A DNA stretch of 64,000 nucleotides from Erythroxylum novogranatense (Eukaryota > Streptophyta > Magnoliopsida > Malpighiales > Erythroxylaceae): positions 68,907,824-68,971,823 of the forward strand of contig CM057232.1 in the NCBI GenBank assembly GCA_029891385.1. The letters run 5' to 3'. Of this stretch, positions 10,770 to 24,242 are shown piece after piece; positions within the stretch are counted from its first letter, which is position 1; each line of letters starts with the position of its first letter. Below the pieces are notes generated by a model. That model was given only the letters and a program-made list of their open reading frames with translations, did not search any database and was not told the DNA's origin. Both the position numbers and the translations under genes were made by a program.

Positions 10770-12621
10770 TGTAGGAACATCCCGGGATGGACATCACATG
10801 CCCAGGGTGCGGAATTAAAATTTTTAAGTCCCGGGACATTCCCGAAAGCCAGGATCCATGTGTATGTATACACAATCAAACCATAACGACCAAAGGAGAC
10901 CGTCTCTAACGGTATCCACGCAGAGGTCGGAAATTCTAACCGGGACAAACTCTTTTGACCCGGGAATAGCTAGACTAAAGAAGAGTGTGCTAGCACTAAC
11001 CTTAGCCTTGGAGAGCAAATGAATGAAGCTTGATAGAAGCCTTGGAGAGTAGAAGCAACTTGAATGGATGAGAGGAAGAAGATGGAAAATCAAATTTCAA
11101 AGCTTAACTCTTTAAGCTTTCGACTCTTCTCCTTTCTCCTACGTACAAGCTTCCTTCCTATGCCTTCTTATATATGTTTTAACACTTAAAACACAATATG
11201 AAAGGCTTGGTGTAGAGTGATCCACGTAGAAGGCTTAAATATGCCTTGAAATGTCAAATAATCATTATATTTGACTTTTCAACCATCTTCTTCTCCATTT
11301 AAAATGGTTCCACCGAAAATCATCTTATATATATATAATTAATTAATTATTTACTTAATTAATTAATATATATAATTGCTGAAGTGGTCCATCAAGCGGG
11401 TCGGTCCTCTTACTATCTCTCAAGCCCTCACGTGAAAAATCACGGAGACCCTTTTCAAGAATGTCGATGTCGCGATCACATCGGACATATCCCAATCTCA
11501 TCGGGATCCATTTAATCCTATTGCTCTCCGGATATCGGATCTCGTCTCAAACTATTTTACTGATTCTCCGAGTCACTCTTATCGTGTGACCCATTAGGTT
11601 CCGGTTATGTTGGCCACTTAGATTAACACTTAATCTAAGCAAGTCATGAGCGGTATCTAGCAACACATCATGACCCCCAATTGACCGGAAAGTAATTGGT
11701 TTGACTAATGAAACCATATCACGAACCCTTCCATAGACAATTACCGTGCAATTCGTCCTTTCACCATGCTATACCCCACTTGGTTTGAGTATGGGCAATG
11801 TGTCAACTCTTACTAGACTGATTAAATCAAATCTAGTCCAAGTGTAATTAGATCTCGTCCTAGGACTCATTACTTTATATGTCCATGAAGACCATCTCCA
11901 TGACATATGTATGCTCTGGCGCCAGAGACTTCAAAGTAATGATCCTGATAAGAGGCCATGGGTATCTCTTCTGCTATCACAGAAGTGGTGAATCCTCTAT
12001 TGGCTACTCAATTACCTTGAATACCTCAAGTCGCACCCAATCACCACCCTATGAGCGACCTCACGAAAGGCAACAAGGAATGGAGTCAAAGTACGTAATC
12101 AAGACCAAGATATCCTTGAGTACCTCAAGTCTAAGGATACTTGCACCATTGCTATGATGAGATTATCACTGACATTTAAATAGTACATCCATGTGATGAT
12201 CTCATGGCAGGTCATCCAATGTACTTACTACCACTAGTAAGCATCCACATGTCAAATCTAAATATCTCAATATTTACGGTTATGCGAGATCCACCGCTGA
12301 TCAAATCAAGGAATTTGACATGTGCTAGTCTATCCGGATTAACGATGTCCAGCCTCATTAATCCTATGACTAGGGATAATTTAGATATTGACATAATTAC
12401 ACATGATAGGAATCTCGATGAGTATGATCACATCATAATTTCCTTCATGCTATGTCATATATCATGGACTTCATAAATTTGATTAAAGATCACTATCAAT
12501 TCATAATAAAATGAATATCAAATAAATGAAAAATGCCTTTGCTTTATTTATTCATAAGGTCTGTACATGACTATGAACAAAATGCGCTAAAGGGGATTGC
12601 CTTTAGGGCACTACTCTAACA
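10770..12621 (-). repeat. 3' LTR of copia C
   Basis: On the plus strand runs from TGTAGGAACATCC to ACTCTAACA (1852 bp). It matches 18595-20444 with a few substitutions and many 1-4 base indels. AT-rich near-palindrome (ATTAATTAATTA words) at about 11322-11382. A likely TATA element, TATATAAG on the minus strand, is at 11167-11174. The short frames on either strand are not genes. Confidence 0.92.
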
Positions 12622-12632
12622 ATCTCCCACTT
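12622..12632 (-). other. Polypurine tract of C
   Basis: On the minus strand AAGTGGGAGAT, immediately before the 3' LTR. The same tract occurs in H (61265-61275) and I (41289-41300). Confidence 0.8.
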
Positions 12633-12635
12633 GAC

Positions 12636-15600
12636 CTAAAGCCAATCGCCTTGGTATCTAATACCATAAGCGAGTACATGAGAATCAAAATTCTTCTGTG
12701 ACAACGGCTTCGTCAATGGATCAGCAATGTTCTGCTCTGTGGGAATTCTCTCTATCAGGACATCACCTCGAGCAATGATCTCCCGAATCAAATGGTATCG
12801 GCGGAGTACGTGTTTGGATCGCTGATGAGACCTTGGTTCCTTCGCTCATGAATAGCTCCATTGTTGTCACAATACAAGCGTATGGGTCCATCACGCCTAG
12901 GAACCACACCAAGTTCAAGAATGAACTTCGATCCAACGGCTTCCTTTGCGCATCCGATCTGCAATGTACTCGCCTCGATCGTTGAATCGCCAGTCTCTTC
13001 GCTTGGAACTCTTCCAACCGACCGCTCCGCCATTTAGTGTGAAAACATAACTTTGATTGGGACTCGAGTCGCCCTTATCGATTGAAAATCGCATCTGTAT
13101 GCCCGCCACTGGAGATTTCCATCTCCATATATCAAGAAAACATCCTTAGTTCTTCGCAAGTACTTAAGGATATTCTTGATACCACCCAAATGACCTTCAC
13201 CAGATCCGATTGGTATACGCCGTAACACTTAGAGCATATGATACATCGGGTCTCGTATATAACATTACGTACATAATAGATCCTACTGCAGACGATACGG
13301 ATCATATTCATACGCATCCTCTCGCCCCGTGTCCGAGGACACATAGACTTCGAGAGTGTTATCCCATGAGTAATGGGAAGAAACCCTCTCTTGGATTGCT
13401 CCATGCTAAACCTCTTTAGCACCTTGTCTATGTATCGTTGACCGTGAAAGACCAAGCAACCTCTTAGATCTATCTCTATAAATCTTTATCCCAAGGATAT
13501 AAGTTGCTTCTCAAGGTCTTTCATGGCAAAGTGTTTGGACAACCAAACTTTTACCGATTGCAACATTGAGACATCGCTTCCTAGCAACAATATGTCATCT
13601 ACATATAACACAAGGAATACGATTGCGGTTCCATTAACCTTCTTGTACACACGTGTTCATCCGGATTTTGTGAGAAACCAAACTCTTTGATCGTCTCATC
13701 AAAACGGATATTCCAACTCTGGATGCTTGCTTCAATCCATAAATGGATTTACGAAGCTTGCATACCTTTTCGCCATCGGCGAAATGAAGCCCTCGAGTTG
13801 TGTCATGTACACATCCTCGGCGATTTCCATTCGGAAAGTCGTCTTCACATCCATTTGCCATATCTCATAATCATAATGAGCGGCAATGGCTAGGAGTATC
13901 CTAATGGATTTAAGCATTGCCATCGATCAAGGTCTCGCCATAGTCAACTCCTTGTCTTTGACGAAAGCCTTTAACCACAAGCCTTGCTTTATAGGTAATC
14001 ACATTACCATCCATGTCGCTTTTCTTCTTGAAAACCCATTTGCACCCTATAGGTTTTATCCTCGAGGTGCATCAACCAAAGTCCATACTTGGTTTTCATA
14101 CATGGAATCCATTTCAGATTTCATGGCACGAAGCCATTTTTCTCGAACTCTTGTAACCTCTTCATAGGTAGTAGGCTCATCATCCTCTATGAGCAATACG
14201 TCATTCTGTTCACTCACGAAATCCATATCTCTCGGAACAGGCGTATCCTACTTGACCTCACGAATATTGTGTAAAGTAGAAGGTTGAACTGTTACCTCAT
14301 CCATATGAGTCACAGCTTGAGTTCAGCGATTGATCTGCGTGCGTCCGAGCATCTTGAACTTCTTGAAGCTCAATTTTGCTCCCACCGCCTTCTTGTAAAA
14401 GAAACTCTTTCTCTAAAGACAGCATGCATCAAACAAACACCTTTTGTTCCTCGGCATTGTAGAATTGATATCCTCTTGTTTCTTTAGGATATCCTACGAA
14501 CAAACATTTGTCGATTTTGCTTCAAGCTTATCGACTTTGTCCGCTTCACATAAGCGACAACCCCATACTTTCAAATAAGAAAGATAAGGTTTCTTGTTAG
14601 TCCACATCTCATATGGAGTAACATTAATCGCCTTTGATGGAACTCGCTTAACAAGTAAACAAATTGCCTCAAGTGCATATCCCCAAAAGGATTTTGGTAA
14701 TCTGTAAAGCCCATCATAGATCGAACCATGTCCAAAGAAGGTTCGATTTCTCCTTCTGCCACACCATTGTCTTTGTGGTGTGTAAGGAGGAGTCCACCGA
14801 GATAAGATCCCATTATCTCGAGATAATCCAAAACTCTTGGTCTAAGTATTCACCACCACGATCGGATCGTAATGTTCGATACTTTTACCAAGTTGTTTTC
14901 TACTTCATTCTCAATTGTTTGAACTTTTCAAACGCTTCAGATTGTATCTCATCGACATGTGATACCCATATCGAGAATAATCATCGATGAAGGTAATGAA
15001 GTAACAACAACCATTTCTCGCATGGATGGACATCGGACCACATACATCCGAATGTATTAGGTCTAATAATCCATCGCTCGCTCACCCTTTCCTTAAAGGT
15101 AACTTAGTCATCTTGCCTAATAAACAAGATTCACGTGTGTCATATGATTCATAATCAAATGACCCTAAACTTCCACTCTTGTGGAGCTTAGCGATCGTCT
15201 CTCATTTATATGGCCAAGGCGACAATGCCATAAATAAGTTGATTTTAAATTATCTCTTTTATGTCTTTTAGCGTCATTGACATTCATAACCTGATGTGAC
15301 ATATCTAATATGTATATTCCATTGCATAATGTACCAAGACCATAAAGCATTCCATTTGAGCTAATAGAACAACCATTGTTACCAAAAGACAAATGGAAAC
15401 CAGCTCTATTTAAACAAGAAATGCATAATATGTTCTTTGTTAATACGGTACAAAATAACAATCATCCAAGTTAAGTACAAGCCCACTAGGGAGTGTCAAA
15501 AGATAAGTTCCTACGGCTAATGCAGAACTCTTGCTCCATTGCCAACACGCAGTCCATTTCTCCCTTTATGAGTCGCCTCATCGTCCCCGAGGCCCCGCAT

Positions 15601-16493
15601 ATCATTGCATATGTGTGAGCCACAACCGTATCTAATACCCATATGTTATGATCGAAGCAGATTAACCTCAATGACAAACATACACAAGAAGTCGAGGCAT
15701 CGATGCCTTCTTACGCTTCGGTTGTTCCAGATAGACTTTGCGATTCGCCTCAATGACCGATCTTACCGCAATGGAAGGGTACCTTTTGTGCAGTATCTTT
15801 GGTCTTCTTCTTGCCTTTCGCTGCACTTCCTTTCGCTTCGAGCCTTTTTCTTCTTCTGCTTCCTTTTCTTGGGCGAGGAAGAAGAATCCACCAATAGCAA
15901 CGCCTTGCTATCTTGCTTGACATTGTTCTCATTGCCTCTGAGCATGTTGATTAGCTCGGGAATTGTGGAGGATATTTGGTTCATCCGATAGTTCAACACA
16001 AACCGTGAATAACTATCGATAAGCCAACAAGAATCAAGTCTATACTTAACTCAATCCATCACAAAACCTAAGACCGCCAACCTCTCAATATAGCCATTCA
16101 TCTTCAATGCATATTGCCTGCGCAGATGAACCAGAGTCATCTTCGTTGTAAAGAGCAATCTTGAGGTCTCGAACTGCTCGGACCGAGCTTGCTCATCAAA
16201 CAACTCGTAGATGAAACACAATCGTATGAGCATCCATAGACTCGTCTTTGCTTCGCAGCTCGGTGACATCGATGCAAGCATAATGCGTGTGGCTATGTCA
16301 CCGCTCTTTGAGATGCTTATTTATATGCCTTCGATCATCATCAAGCTCCTCGTGAAGTGGATCGAAGCGGAAAATCAAGGATGTATCCAAGATCCTCGAT
16401 CCGAGAACAATTCTCGATTTCGACCGACCAAGAAAATTCGGTCCGATTAATTTGTTTGTATCCATTAGTGGCGAGATTCACACTAGTCGACAT
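12636..16493 (-). pseudogene. gag-pol: gag-pol of copia C, frameshifted throughout
   Basis: Read on the minus strand. The gag start is the ATG at 16491-16493 (MSTSVNLATNG), then FDEQARSEQFETSRLLFTTKMT near 16051-16281. A CCHC knuckle trace (FHCGKIGH) is at about 15750-15783. The protease zone, at about 15605-15640, reads NIWVLDTVVAH. The pre-integrase domain (15165-15461) includes LWHCRLGHIN. Integrase follows at about 14571-15130, RT at 13132-13923 (LKSIRILLAIAAHYDYEIWQ), and RNase H at 12788-13033 (LYCDNNGAI). The stop is at 12636-12638. There are dozens of small indels, many where relatives have CAG or CTG and this copy has CG. No product can be made from this sequence as written. Confidence 0.9.
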
Positions 16494-16680
16494 CTTGAAT
16501 CAACCTAAACATAGAGAGAAAGGAAGTTAGAATAGAATTAAATGTATGATCATAAAGACTTAAATGACATACATATGGCTCCCACTAGTTTCAATAGAAT
16601 CCATAACCCTCATCATGAATCCAAGAAACAAAATGGCACAATGTCCTAGTGGGTCGATATCCGACATTGCTAAGAATGAC

Positions 16681-16976
16681 CTTGAGGTTAGCTCAACAAA
16701 TCACCTTAGATCAATCGGTAGGTATCGGTCATACCAATTGCATCTCGAATGCAACTATCGCTCGATGCTATCAACAGTTGATGTATGCACATACATTGGG
16801 TTATCAACACTGATGCGTATACATCGATGTATACTACCCATTTAGCCTCTGTCCACGTTGACCTTGAGGTTAGCTCAACAAATCAACGCTTCTAGGAAAA
16901 CCGACCCATTAATCCGAAAATCATATTTTCATGGTTCGAACATATCCGTATAGAGTGAGCTTGAGGTTAGCTCAAC
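16681..16976 (-). other. Three repeated stem-loops in C leader
   Basis: TTGAG-GTTAG-CTCAA on the plus strand at 16682-16696, 16864-16878 and 16961-16975. Each is in a common context, ending ..CTCAACAA. The five-pair stem is perfect in all three. Counterparts in H and I change both sides of the stem together. Confidence 0.65.
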
Positions 16977-17180
16977 AACCCAACCCTATAAGAACTCGGT
17001 TCTACCATATTAATGGAAGGCGTTAGTTTTCATATTTAAATTGAGGGATTTTAGGTCTCATCAAATTAATCTCATCCAAGGATCATAGTCATCTTGACTA
17101 TATGGACTGATTTAGGGCATTGTATCAATCATATTGAACTTATACCTAAAATCATCCATCATCCCTCCAAAATGTGTTTA

Positions 17181-17430
17181 TAGTCGATCGAGCAAGTTAC
17201 GTCGATTGGTACATGTGCCATCATTGGAACCTTTGTTCTAGTCGACTCATAATTATCGCGTTCGCTCCAAATGACCGAACATGTTCTAGTCGACTGGAAG
17301 GGTTACTGTACACACGCCCAAATGACCGACATGTTCTAGTCGATCGAACCCTTCTTCCATCACCGAACAAATCTGGTCGATTGAATGCTCCTTTCCAGTC
17401 GACTGGAGCAATTCCTAGTCGACTGGAATG
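17181..17430. repeat. GTCGAC palindrome array in C leader
   Basis: At least seven units around a GTCGAC core, including the perfect 12-base palindrome CCAGTCGACTGG, CTAGTCGACTGG, and degenerate forms with GTCGATC or GTCGATT. Spacers are unrelated and 15-50 bases long. It is in the same leader position as the AAGTCGACTT arrays of H and I. Confidence 0.75.
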
Positions 17431-18580
17431 CTCTCCAATGACCGGAGCAAGTCCCATCATCGAATGAGCTAGGCTTGCTTTTTAGTTGGCTAATTCTCAA
17501 TTCGTGCAGTCCCAATTCACAATACCAATATACCAAGTATATAAAACACTATATTGATGTGCTAATGAAACTTTTTCATCAAATCATGCATGCCATATAG
17601 TCAAACTATATTTGAAAAACTTGAAACCGATTAATCAACGATTAATGATTAGATTTCCACATAATTCAAGGACACCAAATAATCATGCTAAGTATCTCTA
17701 GGTAGGTTACACGTTATCAAAATTACTTCGGCACTTGTCACACAAATTGCGACGGCCAAAATAACTAAGATAACGGAATAAGCTAACGAGACTCTAAAGT
17801 GACCTATTCGACATCCAAAAATTATTGGAAACCCTAAATTCAAGAATCTCAACTTGGCATGCATACCACATCAACATAACACATTTTTACTCACTATAAA
17901 AATGATTTAAGGCATTGGAAATGAGAATTACACAACCAATCATTTCAAACAAAACAGCCCCAGCATGTTTCTCAAAACTGCCAAGCTATGCATTTTGCTC
18001 AAAATGATCATTGAAACATTTTCAATAAATGCTGAGAAAATTACAGAGGTTAAATCATGTTCCCAACATGCTCCATGAATTTTTGCAGGATTTATTTCCA
18101 ACAAAAACTCATTGAACCTCAGCAATCTAGCCAAACCAGAATCTGTGTTCTCCAGCACAGACATTCCCATCAGCACACAAGAAATTCGGAAATAAATAGT
18201 AAATCACCTTGAAAACAATTTTCCATCCACAGAGACATTCACAAACATCTTAGGGACGTGTGGGTGAAAACCAATCTGAAAAACGATTTTTCTAGAATTT
18301 ATTCTCGAATTTACAAGCATAGCTGTTTCAGAAACGTTCAACAAGACAGCATCCGAAACTTAGGGAATTAAATCAGCAAAACCTTATCAATCGACATCGA
18401 TAAAATTTTTCCTTTCATAGACACATTCAGCAACATCTAATGAGAAAGTCTATACAAGAAAATTTCGAAAACCCCAATTCTATACAGAATCGAAATTGCA
18501 CAGAAGTAGCATGCAACACAGCTCAATTCTCAAAGGAATTCCGACCTAGTTATCCTTTTAACTGTTTATACAACACAAGT

Positions 18581-18593
18581 GGCTCTGATACCA
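18581..18593 (-). other. tRNA primer-binding site of C
   Basis: On the minus strand TGGTATCAGAGCC, matching the 3' end of initiator Met tRNA, next to the 5' LTR at 18595. Confidence 0.88.
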
Positions 18594-18594
18594 C

Positions 18595-20444
18595 TGTAGG
18601 AACATCCCGGGATGGACATCACATGCCCAGGGTGCGGAATTAAAATTTTTAAGTCCCGGGACATTCCCGAAAGCCAGGATCCATGTGTATGTATACACAA
18701 TCAAACCATAACGACCAAAGGAGACCGTCTCTAACGGTATCCACGCAGAGGTCGGAAATTCTAACCGGGACAAACTCTTTTGACCCGGGAATAGCTAGAC
18801 TAAAGAAGAGTGTGCTAGCACTAACCTTAGCCTTGGAGAGCAAATGAATGAAGCTTGATAGAAGCCTTGGAGAGTAGAAGCAACTTGAATGGATGAGAGG
18901 AAGAAGATGGAAAATCAAATTTCAAAGCTTAACTCTTTAAGCTTTCGACTCTTCTCCTTTCTCCTACGTACAAGCTTCCTTCCTATGCCTTCTTATATAT
19001 GTTTTAACACTTAAAACACAATATGAAAGGCTTGGTGTAGAGTGATCCACGAGAAGGCTTAAATATGCCTTGAAATGTCAAATAATCATTATATTTGACT
19101 TTTCAACCATCTTCTTCTCCATTTAAAATGGTTCCACCGAAAATCATCTTATATATATATAATTAATTAATTATTTACTTAATTAATTAATATATATAAT
19201 TGCTGAAGTGGTCCAAATAAACTGGGTTGGTCTACTGCCTATCACGGCCCCGCCGTAAAAAATCGCCGAGACCCTTTTCAAGAATGTCGATGTCGCGATC
19301 ACATCGGGACATATCCCAATCTCATCGGGATCCATTTAATCCTATTGCTCTCCAGATATCGGATCTCGTCTCAAACTATTTTACAGATTCTCCGAGTCAC
19401 TCTTATGCGTGTGACCCATTAGGTTCCCGGTTATGTTGGCCACTTAGATTAACACTTAATCTAAGCAAGTCATGAGCGGTATCTAGCAACACATCATGAC
19501 CCCCAATTGACCGGAAAGTAATTGGTTTGACTAATGAAACCATATCACTAACCCTTCCATAGACAATTACCGTGCAATTCGTCCTTTCACCATGCTATAC
19601 CCCACTTGGTTTGAGTATGGGCAATGTGTCAACTCTTACTAGACCGATTAAATCAAATCTAGTCCAAGTGTAATTAGATCTCGCCCTAGACTCATTACTT
19701 TATATGTCCATGAAGACCATCTCCATGACATATGTATGCTCTGGCGCCGAGACTTCAAAGTAATGATCCCGATAAGAGGCCATGGGTATCTCTTACGCTA
19801 TCACGTAAGTGGTGAATCCTCTATTGGCTACTCAATTACCTTGAATACCTCAAGTCGCACTCCAATCACCACCCTATGAGCGACCTCTGAAAGGCAACAA
19901 GGAATGGAGTCAAAGTACAGAATCAGTACCCAAGATATCCTTGAGTACCTCAAGTCTAAGGATACTTGCACCATTGCTATGATGAGATTATCACTGACAT
20001 TTAAATAGTACATCCATGTGATGATCTCATGGCAGGTCATCCAATGTACTTACTACCACTAGTAAGCATCCACATGTCAAATCTAAATATCTCAATATTT
20101 ACAGTTGTCTGAGATCCACTGCTTGATCAAATCAAGGAATTTGACATGTGCTAGTCTATCCGGATTAACGATGTCCAGTCTCATTAATCCTATGACTAGG
20201 GATAATTTAGATACTGACATAATTACACATGATAGGAATCTCAGTAGTATGATCACATCATAATTTCCTTCATGCTATGTCATATATCATGGACTTCATA
20301 AATTTGATTAAAGATCACTATCAATTCATAATAAAATGAATATCAAATAAATGAAAAATGCCTTTGCTTTATTTATTCATAAGGTCTGTACATGACTATG
20401 AACAAAATGCGCTAAAGGGGATTGCCTTTAGGGCACTACTCTAA
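18595..20444 (-). repeat. 5' LTR of copia C
   Basis: Second LTR copy, from TGTAGGAACATCC to ACTCTAA. Likely TATA element TATATAAG (minus strand) at 18992-18999. The end lacks the last two bases seen in the 3' copy, right at the junction with CTTAT. Confidence 0.92.
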
Positions 20445-20449
20445 CTTAT

Positions 20450-21311
20450 GTGGGTTTGCGGTGTCCCTCACGAATAGTCAAGTGCACATTGACTCACGAA
20501 AAGGCTTCTCCCTTTGCCTTGTCGATCACGGGGTTTCTCACAAGGATTCCCTCACGAAACTACATCTACACATCAACATTTCGATGGCATGTGTAGTACG
20601 TCACGAACCAGGGACAACCCAAACCATCATGTTATGTGTTATGATTTGTTATGTGTCATGCATCATGAATTGTTCAAGAATCAAACATTTTTTTTAGACC
20701 ATGACATATACATGATCAATGACTATGATTTCAACAAGTACCACGACAATGAGATATTTTTGAATACTTTTGCTTATTGCTATATTATAAATATGTTCCC
20801 ACGAGCTTTATAGCTCACCCCCTCTAATCTCCCCCATTCAGGTGACGAGCAAGAGAACGAGTGAGTCACGAGTACAACGACACTCAGTTTCATTTTGTTA
20901 CGTTTATTTATAAATGTTATATTTTTGGAAGTCAAGACTTTAGTTTCATTTCAAGTATCATTGGTTCGAGAGTGTTTTATATTTTTGGCTCTTGAATTCA
21001 AAGTTGTAAATTGTTTTGGGATCTTCGTAAAGCGTTATGAAACTCATCTTTTGGAGCATGAATTATAGATATGTTTGTTTTAAAAGCATGAAAGTTTCAC
21101 GATGGGTCCATTGAACTTCCGATGGTCTCCCTTTCTCAACCGTTTAATTTACATGTTTAGCCTTGTTTATTAAATCATATGAAAGCAGGTTTCAAGTATG
21201 TTTTCCAGTAGGCCCATTACTCTTCCGCGGGTTATTTTTAAATGTATTATTAGTACGTTTTCCCGCCACGCTCTCATGTCCGATGTTGGGCTCCGGCAGC
21301 GGGGACCAACA
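20450..21311 (+). repeat. 3' LTR of B, second part
   Basis: Continues from GTGGGTTTGCGG and matches 3737-4602, ending GGGGACCAACA at 21311. Contains the TATA box (20786-20792) and hairpin (20803-20816). A GC-rich patch at about 20495-20535 differs much more from the 5' copy than the rest does. GTTAA follows. Confidence 0.93.
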
Positions 21312-21316
21312 GTTAA

Positions 21317-24225
21317 GACTGTTGGCACAAATACAAATAGTCACTTTAAACATTATTTCATCGAATTCCTACTAGGATGTATAGCATGGGTTGTTATTTG
21401 TGCTATCTCTGACAATCTGTTACTCAATCATCTTTGTTGTACACACAAACTTCATATTACAATCACACGGTACTCTTTCCTGATCAACTCAAAATTCATA
21501 TTCATTATCGACTTCCAATTTCCTCAATAAAAATTCATAATTTCTGAACCCTCATGTTAGGCTTTGCTAATCTGCTCATGAAAAACTGATTTTACATTCG
21601 TTTGCTAATAGTACTTTGATTTGTGCAAAAGTCAACTCAATATTCTATGCTCTTCATTGCACTAGATTTAGTAACCACAATATCTAAATTTGTACTATTC
21701 CTTTATTGAATTTTCTGATCAAACAACAAATATGTACACAAGTTTTACCAACTTAGTATTCATTTGAATACCCATAGTCCTTCAATACTTCTGTCTATTG
21801 TCACAGTCTCGTACAAAAATTTTTTCAAACTCAATAAGCACCTTAAACTTTACTTATCTGAATATAAAATCCAAAATGTTTCACTACCCCAATAGTGTCT
21901 CCAAGCTTTCAAAGCAATGGCTATATGAACAAATTTCAAATCATATATCAAACATTCAACTCATGAGACTAATTGTCTCTATGCATACAAAAATCAGTTG
22001 GTATGCTGTAATACAGTGCATCTTAATTTCTGATGTGGAACCTCATTGCATAATACAAAATCTCCAAATTCGATTTTTTTTTGATCAAGTGCCTTTTCGA
22101 TACAGATAAAGGTACTGGCCATTAGGCTCAGTTAGAAACAGAAATCACGGAGCAAAGCTCTACGTGCAGAATTCTGAGGTTAAAGCTCTTTTAGACTGGT
22201 CACTCTGATCACAACACCTTTATCAGAACATGCATTATATGATATGCATCGAATAACTAAATATGCTACACATAGCTTTCACTTTAATGCACAGACAGAA
22301 TTTCATACATATATTTGAAACCACAGATTTTCTTAAATAATCAAAATATTCTTTTCAACTCTTCAAATACATTCAAGATATGATCACAACTACTAATTGA
22401 TCAAACAAAATTGGATCTCTTTATTCTTCAATACCGTGACACTTTCAGGGGTGTGGTTAACTCTAACAAATATTGTCAAAATTCTATGTTCCCAAGATTT
22501 GTTCTCGTAATTCCTTACACACTTGATCCCTCAATGAAATAATATTATCTCATATTTTTGTTAATTTCTCATTTGACTTGTTTTCTCGAATGATTCTTCC
22601 ATTTGTACAATTTCCACTGATTTCACATTGGCTTATTGCAATGTCAAACCATTCTTACTAATGTCTCCACTCATTTCAATTTATTCACAAACTTAACTTC
22701 CTGTATTGGCAACATACTCATCAAATTAATTTGTATTCCCAGAGCATATTTTCATATAATGTAATGCGGGCCTAAGTTCTCCTCATATTAGCAATAACAC
22801 CACCTCAAATTTCAGAATCTAATCACATAGTTGGATACTTTACCTCAAACAAAATACATACACTCTCTCTGTAGCATATTTTACATCTTATGCTTAAGTC
22901 TTCATTAGGAATAGAGCTCCAATATTCTTCTTTTAATTTATTCCGTTTTTGTTCATTCTTAAAAGTAAACCAACTAGTCTACTAAACCTGATTCGGTGAA
23001 ATTCTTCTTCCAAAGAGGATTTCTTGCTAATGTCAACTAGATTGTTCATCTAATCCTTATCAATCAACTATTCCCATCATTGCTCATCAAACATTCTTAA
23101 TATCCCAAAAGGGTCAATTTCAACTATTCATAATCATTACATCTCATCTAAAGATGTATTTAAGACAATTCACTAATTAACAACTTATGCCCAGAATATC
23201 TTAATCTCATTTGATTTAGGAAAACATTTATCTCTCCTTTTTTTCTTTTTTTTTGCGCCTAACCTCGGTCGTGGGAACTATGCCACGATCTTGCCCTTCT
23301 TCTTTTCCTCGATTTCATCACACACAATATCATCTTTAACACTCTCAATCTATCCCCGATCGATAACCATAAGCACTTTCATTCATTACTCTAATTCATC
23401 ATAGACGTTAAATTATGGGAACTATGACTAAATATTTATTCATATCCCATAGATTACTTCTTATATCCTCTCCACAAATATAATTCTTATGTGCTCGATT
23501 CTCACACTTGTCATAGTAATCTCATTCTTAAATATGTGCTCACAAAATAACAAATTAACTTAACCATGACAACTTTCACAATTCTCACCATCTTGACCCC
23601 ATCTTCCAATTACCACTATATCGTCATACATGCGTATTTTCACCATCAATTTACACTTATCGATACATAATCATCCTAAAATTTTCGATCGCAATTCTAC
23701 CAACATATTCTTATAGTGAATCATAAATCATATCATCTTTATTCGACAATCATTTCAAGTCCAACTTTGACCCCTCAAAGTCATAGAAAATTTTATTTCT
23801 TTCACTTGGCTTGTACACTCTAAATCTCGTCATTCATCCTTATATCATTACTTTCCTTAATCAATTCAAGACAATGTATTCACATTTATAGCACATTCAG
23901 GAATATCTGCCCACAGTACAATCTCGATATCGTATTCCATCATACGTCCACCAATACAAATATATTACATCATTATTCGTCATATCTAACCATATACTAT
24001 TTTCCCTGTCTAAATATCCACAAACTTTCATTTTCTCATAGTCACACAGATCATCATTCTTCCCACTAAGTCCATCAATTTAAACACTTAACAAATGCTC
24101 ATATATGTGACTCATATAAATGCAACTCAAACTAGGGATCAGTTGCTACTGCCTGCTATGACATGATTGAAATGCACGTAACTTAACACATATGTCAAAA
24201 ATTGCCCATGTAAGATACTAAATCT
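21317..24225 (-). other. Interior of element A, right part
   Basis: About 2.9 kb of AT-rich sequence that would be the leader and gag side of element A. I find no gag or pol motif on either strand. A segment at about 22100-22280 resembles A's own LTR (near 25020-25210), including the words ATCACGGAGCAAAGCTCTAC and GCCATTAGGCTCAG. This interior may therefore itself contain LTR-derived sequence. Confidence 0.55.
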
Positions 24226-24239
24226 GGGCTCTGATACCA
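24226..24239 (-). other. tRNA primer-binding site of A
   Basis: On the minus strand TGGTATCAGAGCCC, three bases inside the LTR end at 24243. Initiator Met tRNA type. Confidence 0.85.
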
Positions 24240-24242
24240 AAA

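Larger units (their letters stand above)
16494..18580 (-). other. Long untranslated leader of copia C
   Basis: About 2.1 kb between the primer site and gag on the minus strand. It has no convincing gene. Its gag-proximal third holds three copies of a stem-loop, then a palindrome array. The rest is AT-rich and alignable with the leaders of H and I. Confidence 0.75.
10770..20444 (-). mobile_element. Element C: Ty1/copia retrotransposon in B's 3' LTR
   Basis: Minus-strand insertion of about 9.7 kb with CTTAT on both sides (10765-10769, 20445-20449). The right end seems to lack the final CA of its LTR. Parts: 3' LTR 10770-12621, gag-pol 12636-16493, leader, primer site 18581-18593, 5' LTR 18595-20444. 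Integrase before RT shows it is Ty1/copia. Related to H and I. Confidence 0.93.
2427..21311 (+). mobile_element. Element B: Ty3/gypsy chromovirus (Tekay/Del-like), split by C
   Basis: Complete insertion flanked by GTTAA at 2422-2426 and 21312-21316. With element C removed it is about 9.2 kb: 5' LTR 2427-4602, primer site 4607-4620, gag, then protease-RT-RNase H-integrase-chromodomain, polypurine tract, and a 3' LTR broken by C. The domain order and terminal chromodomain place it in the chromovirus branch; LTR size and the end of pol suggest Tekay/Del. It has at least two in-frame stops and several frameshifts. Confidence 0.93.

Noticed and set aside
10766..11093. Open frames on the minus strand repeated at 18558-18918
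   Set aside because: They are the same stretch of the C LTR in two copies, in the U5 side, without similarity to any protein I know.
22000..24225. Possible host gene between B and LTR A
   Set aside because: No long frame, splice-like organisation or protein motif on either strand; the boundaries fit the interior of element A.
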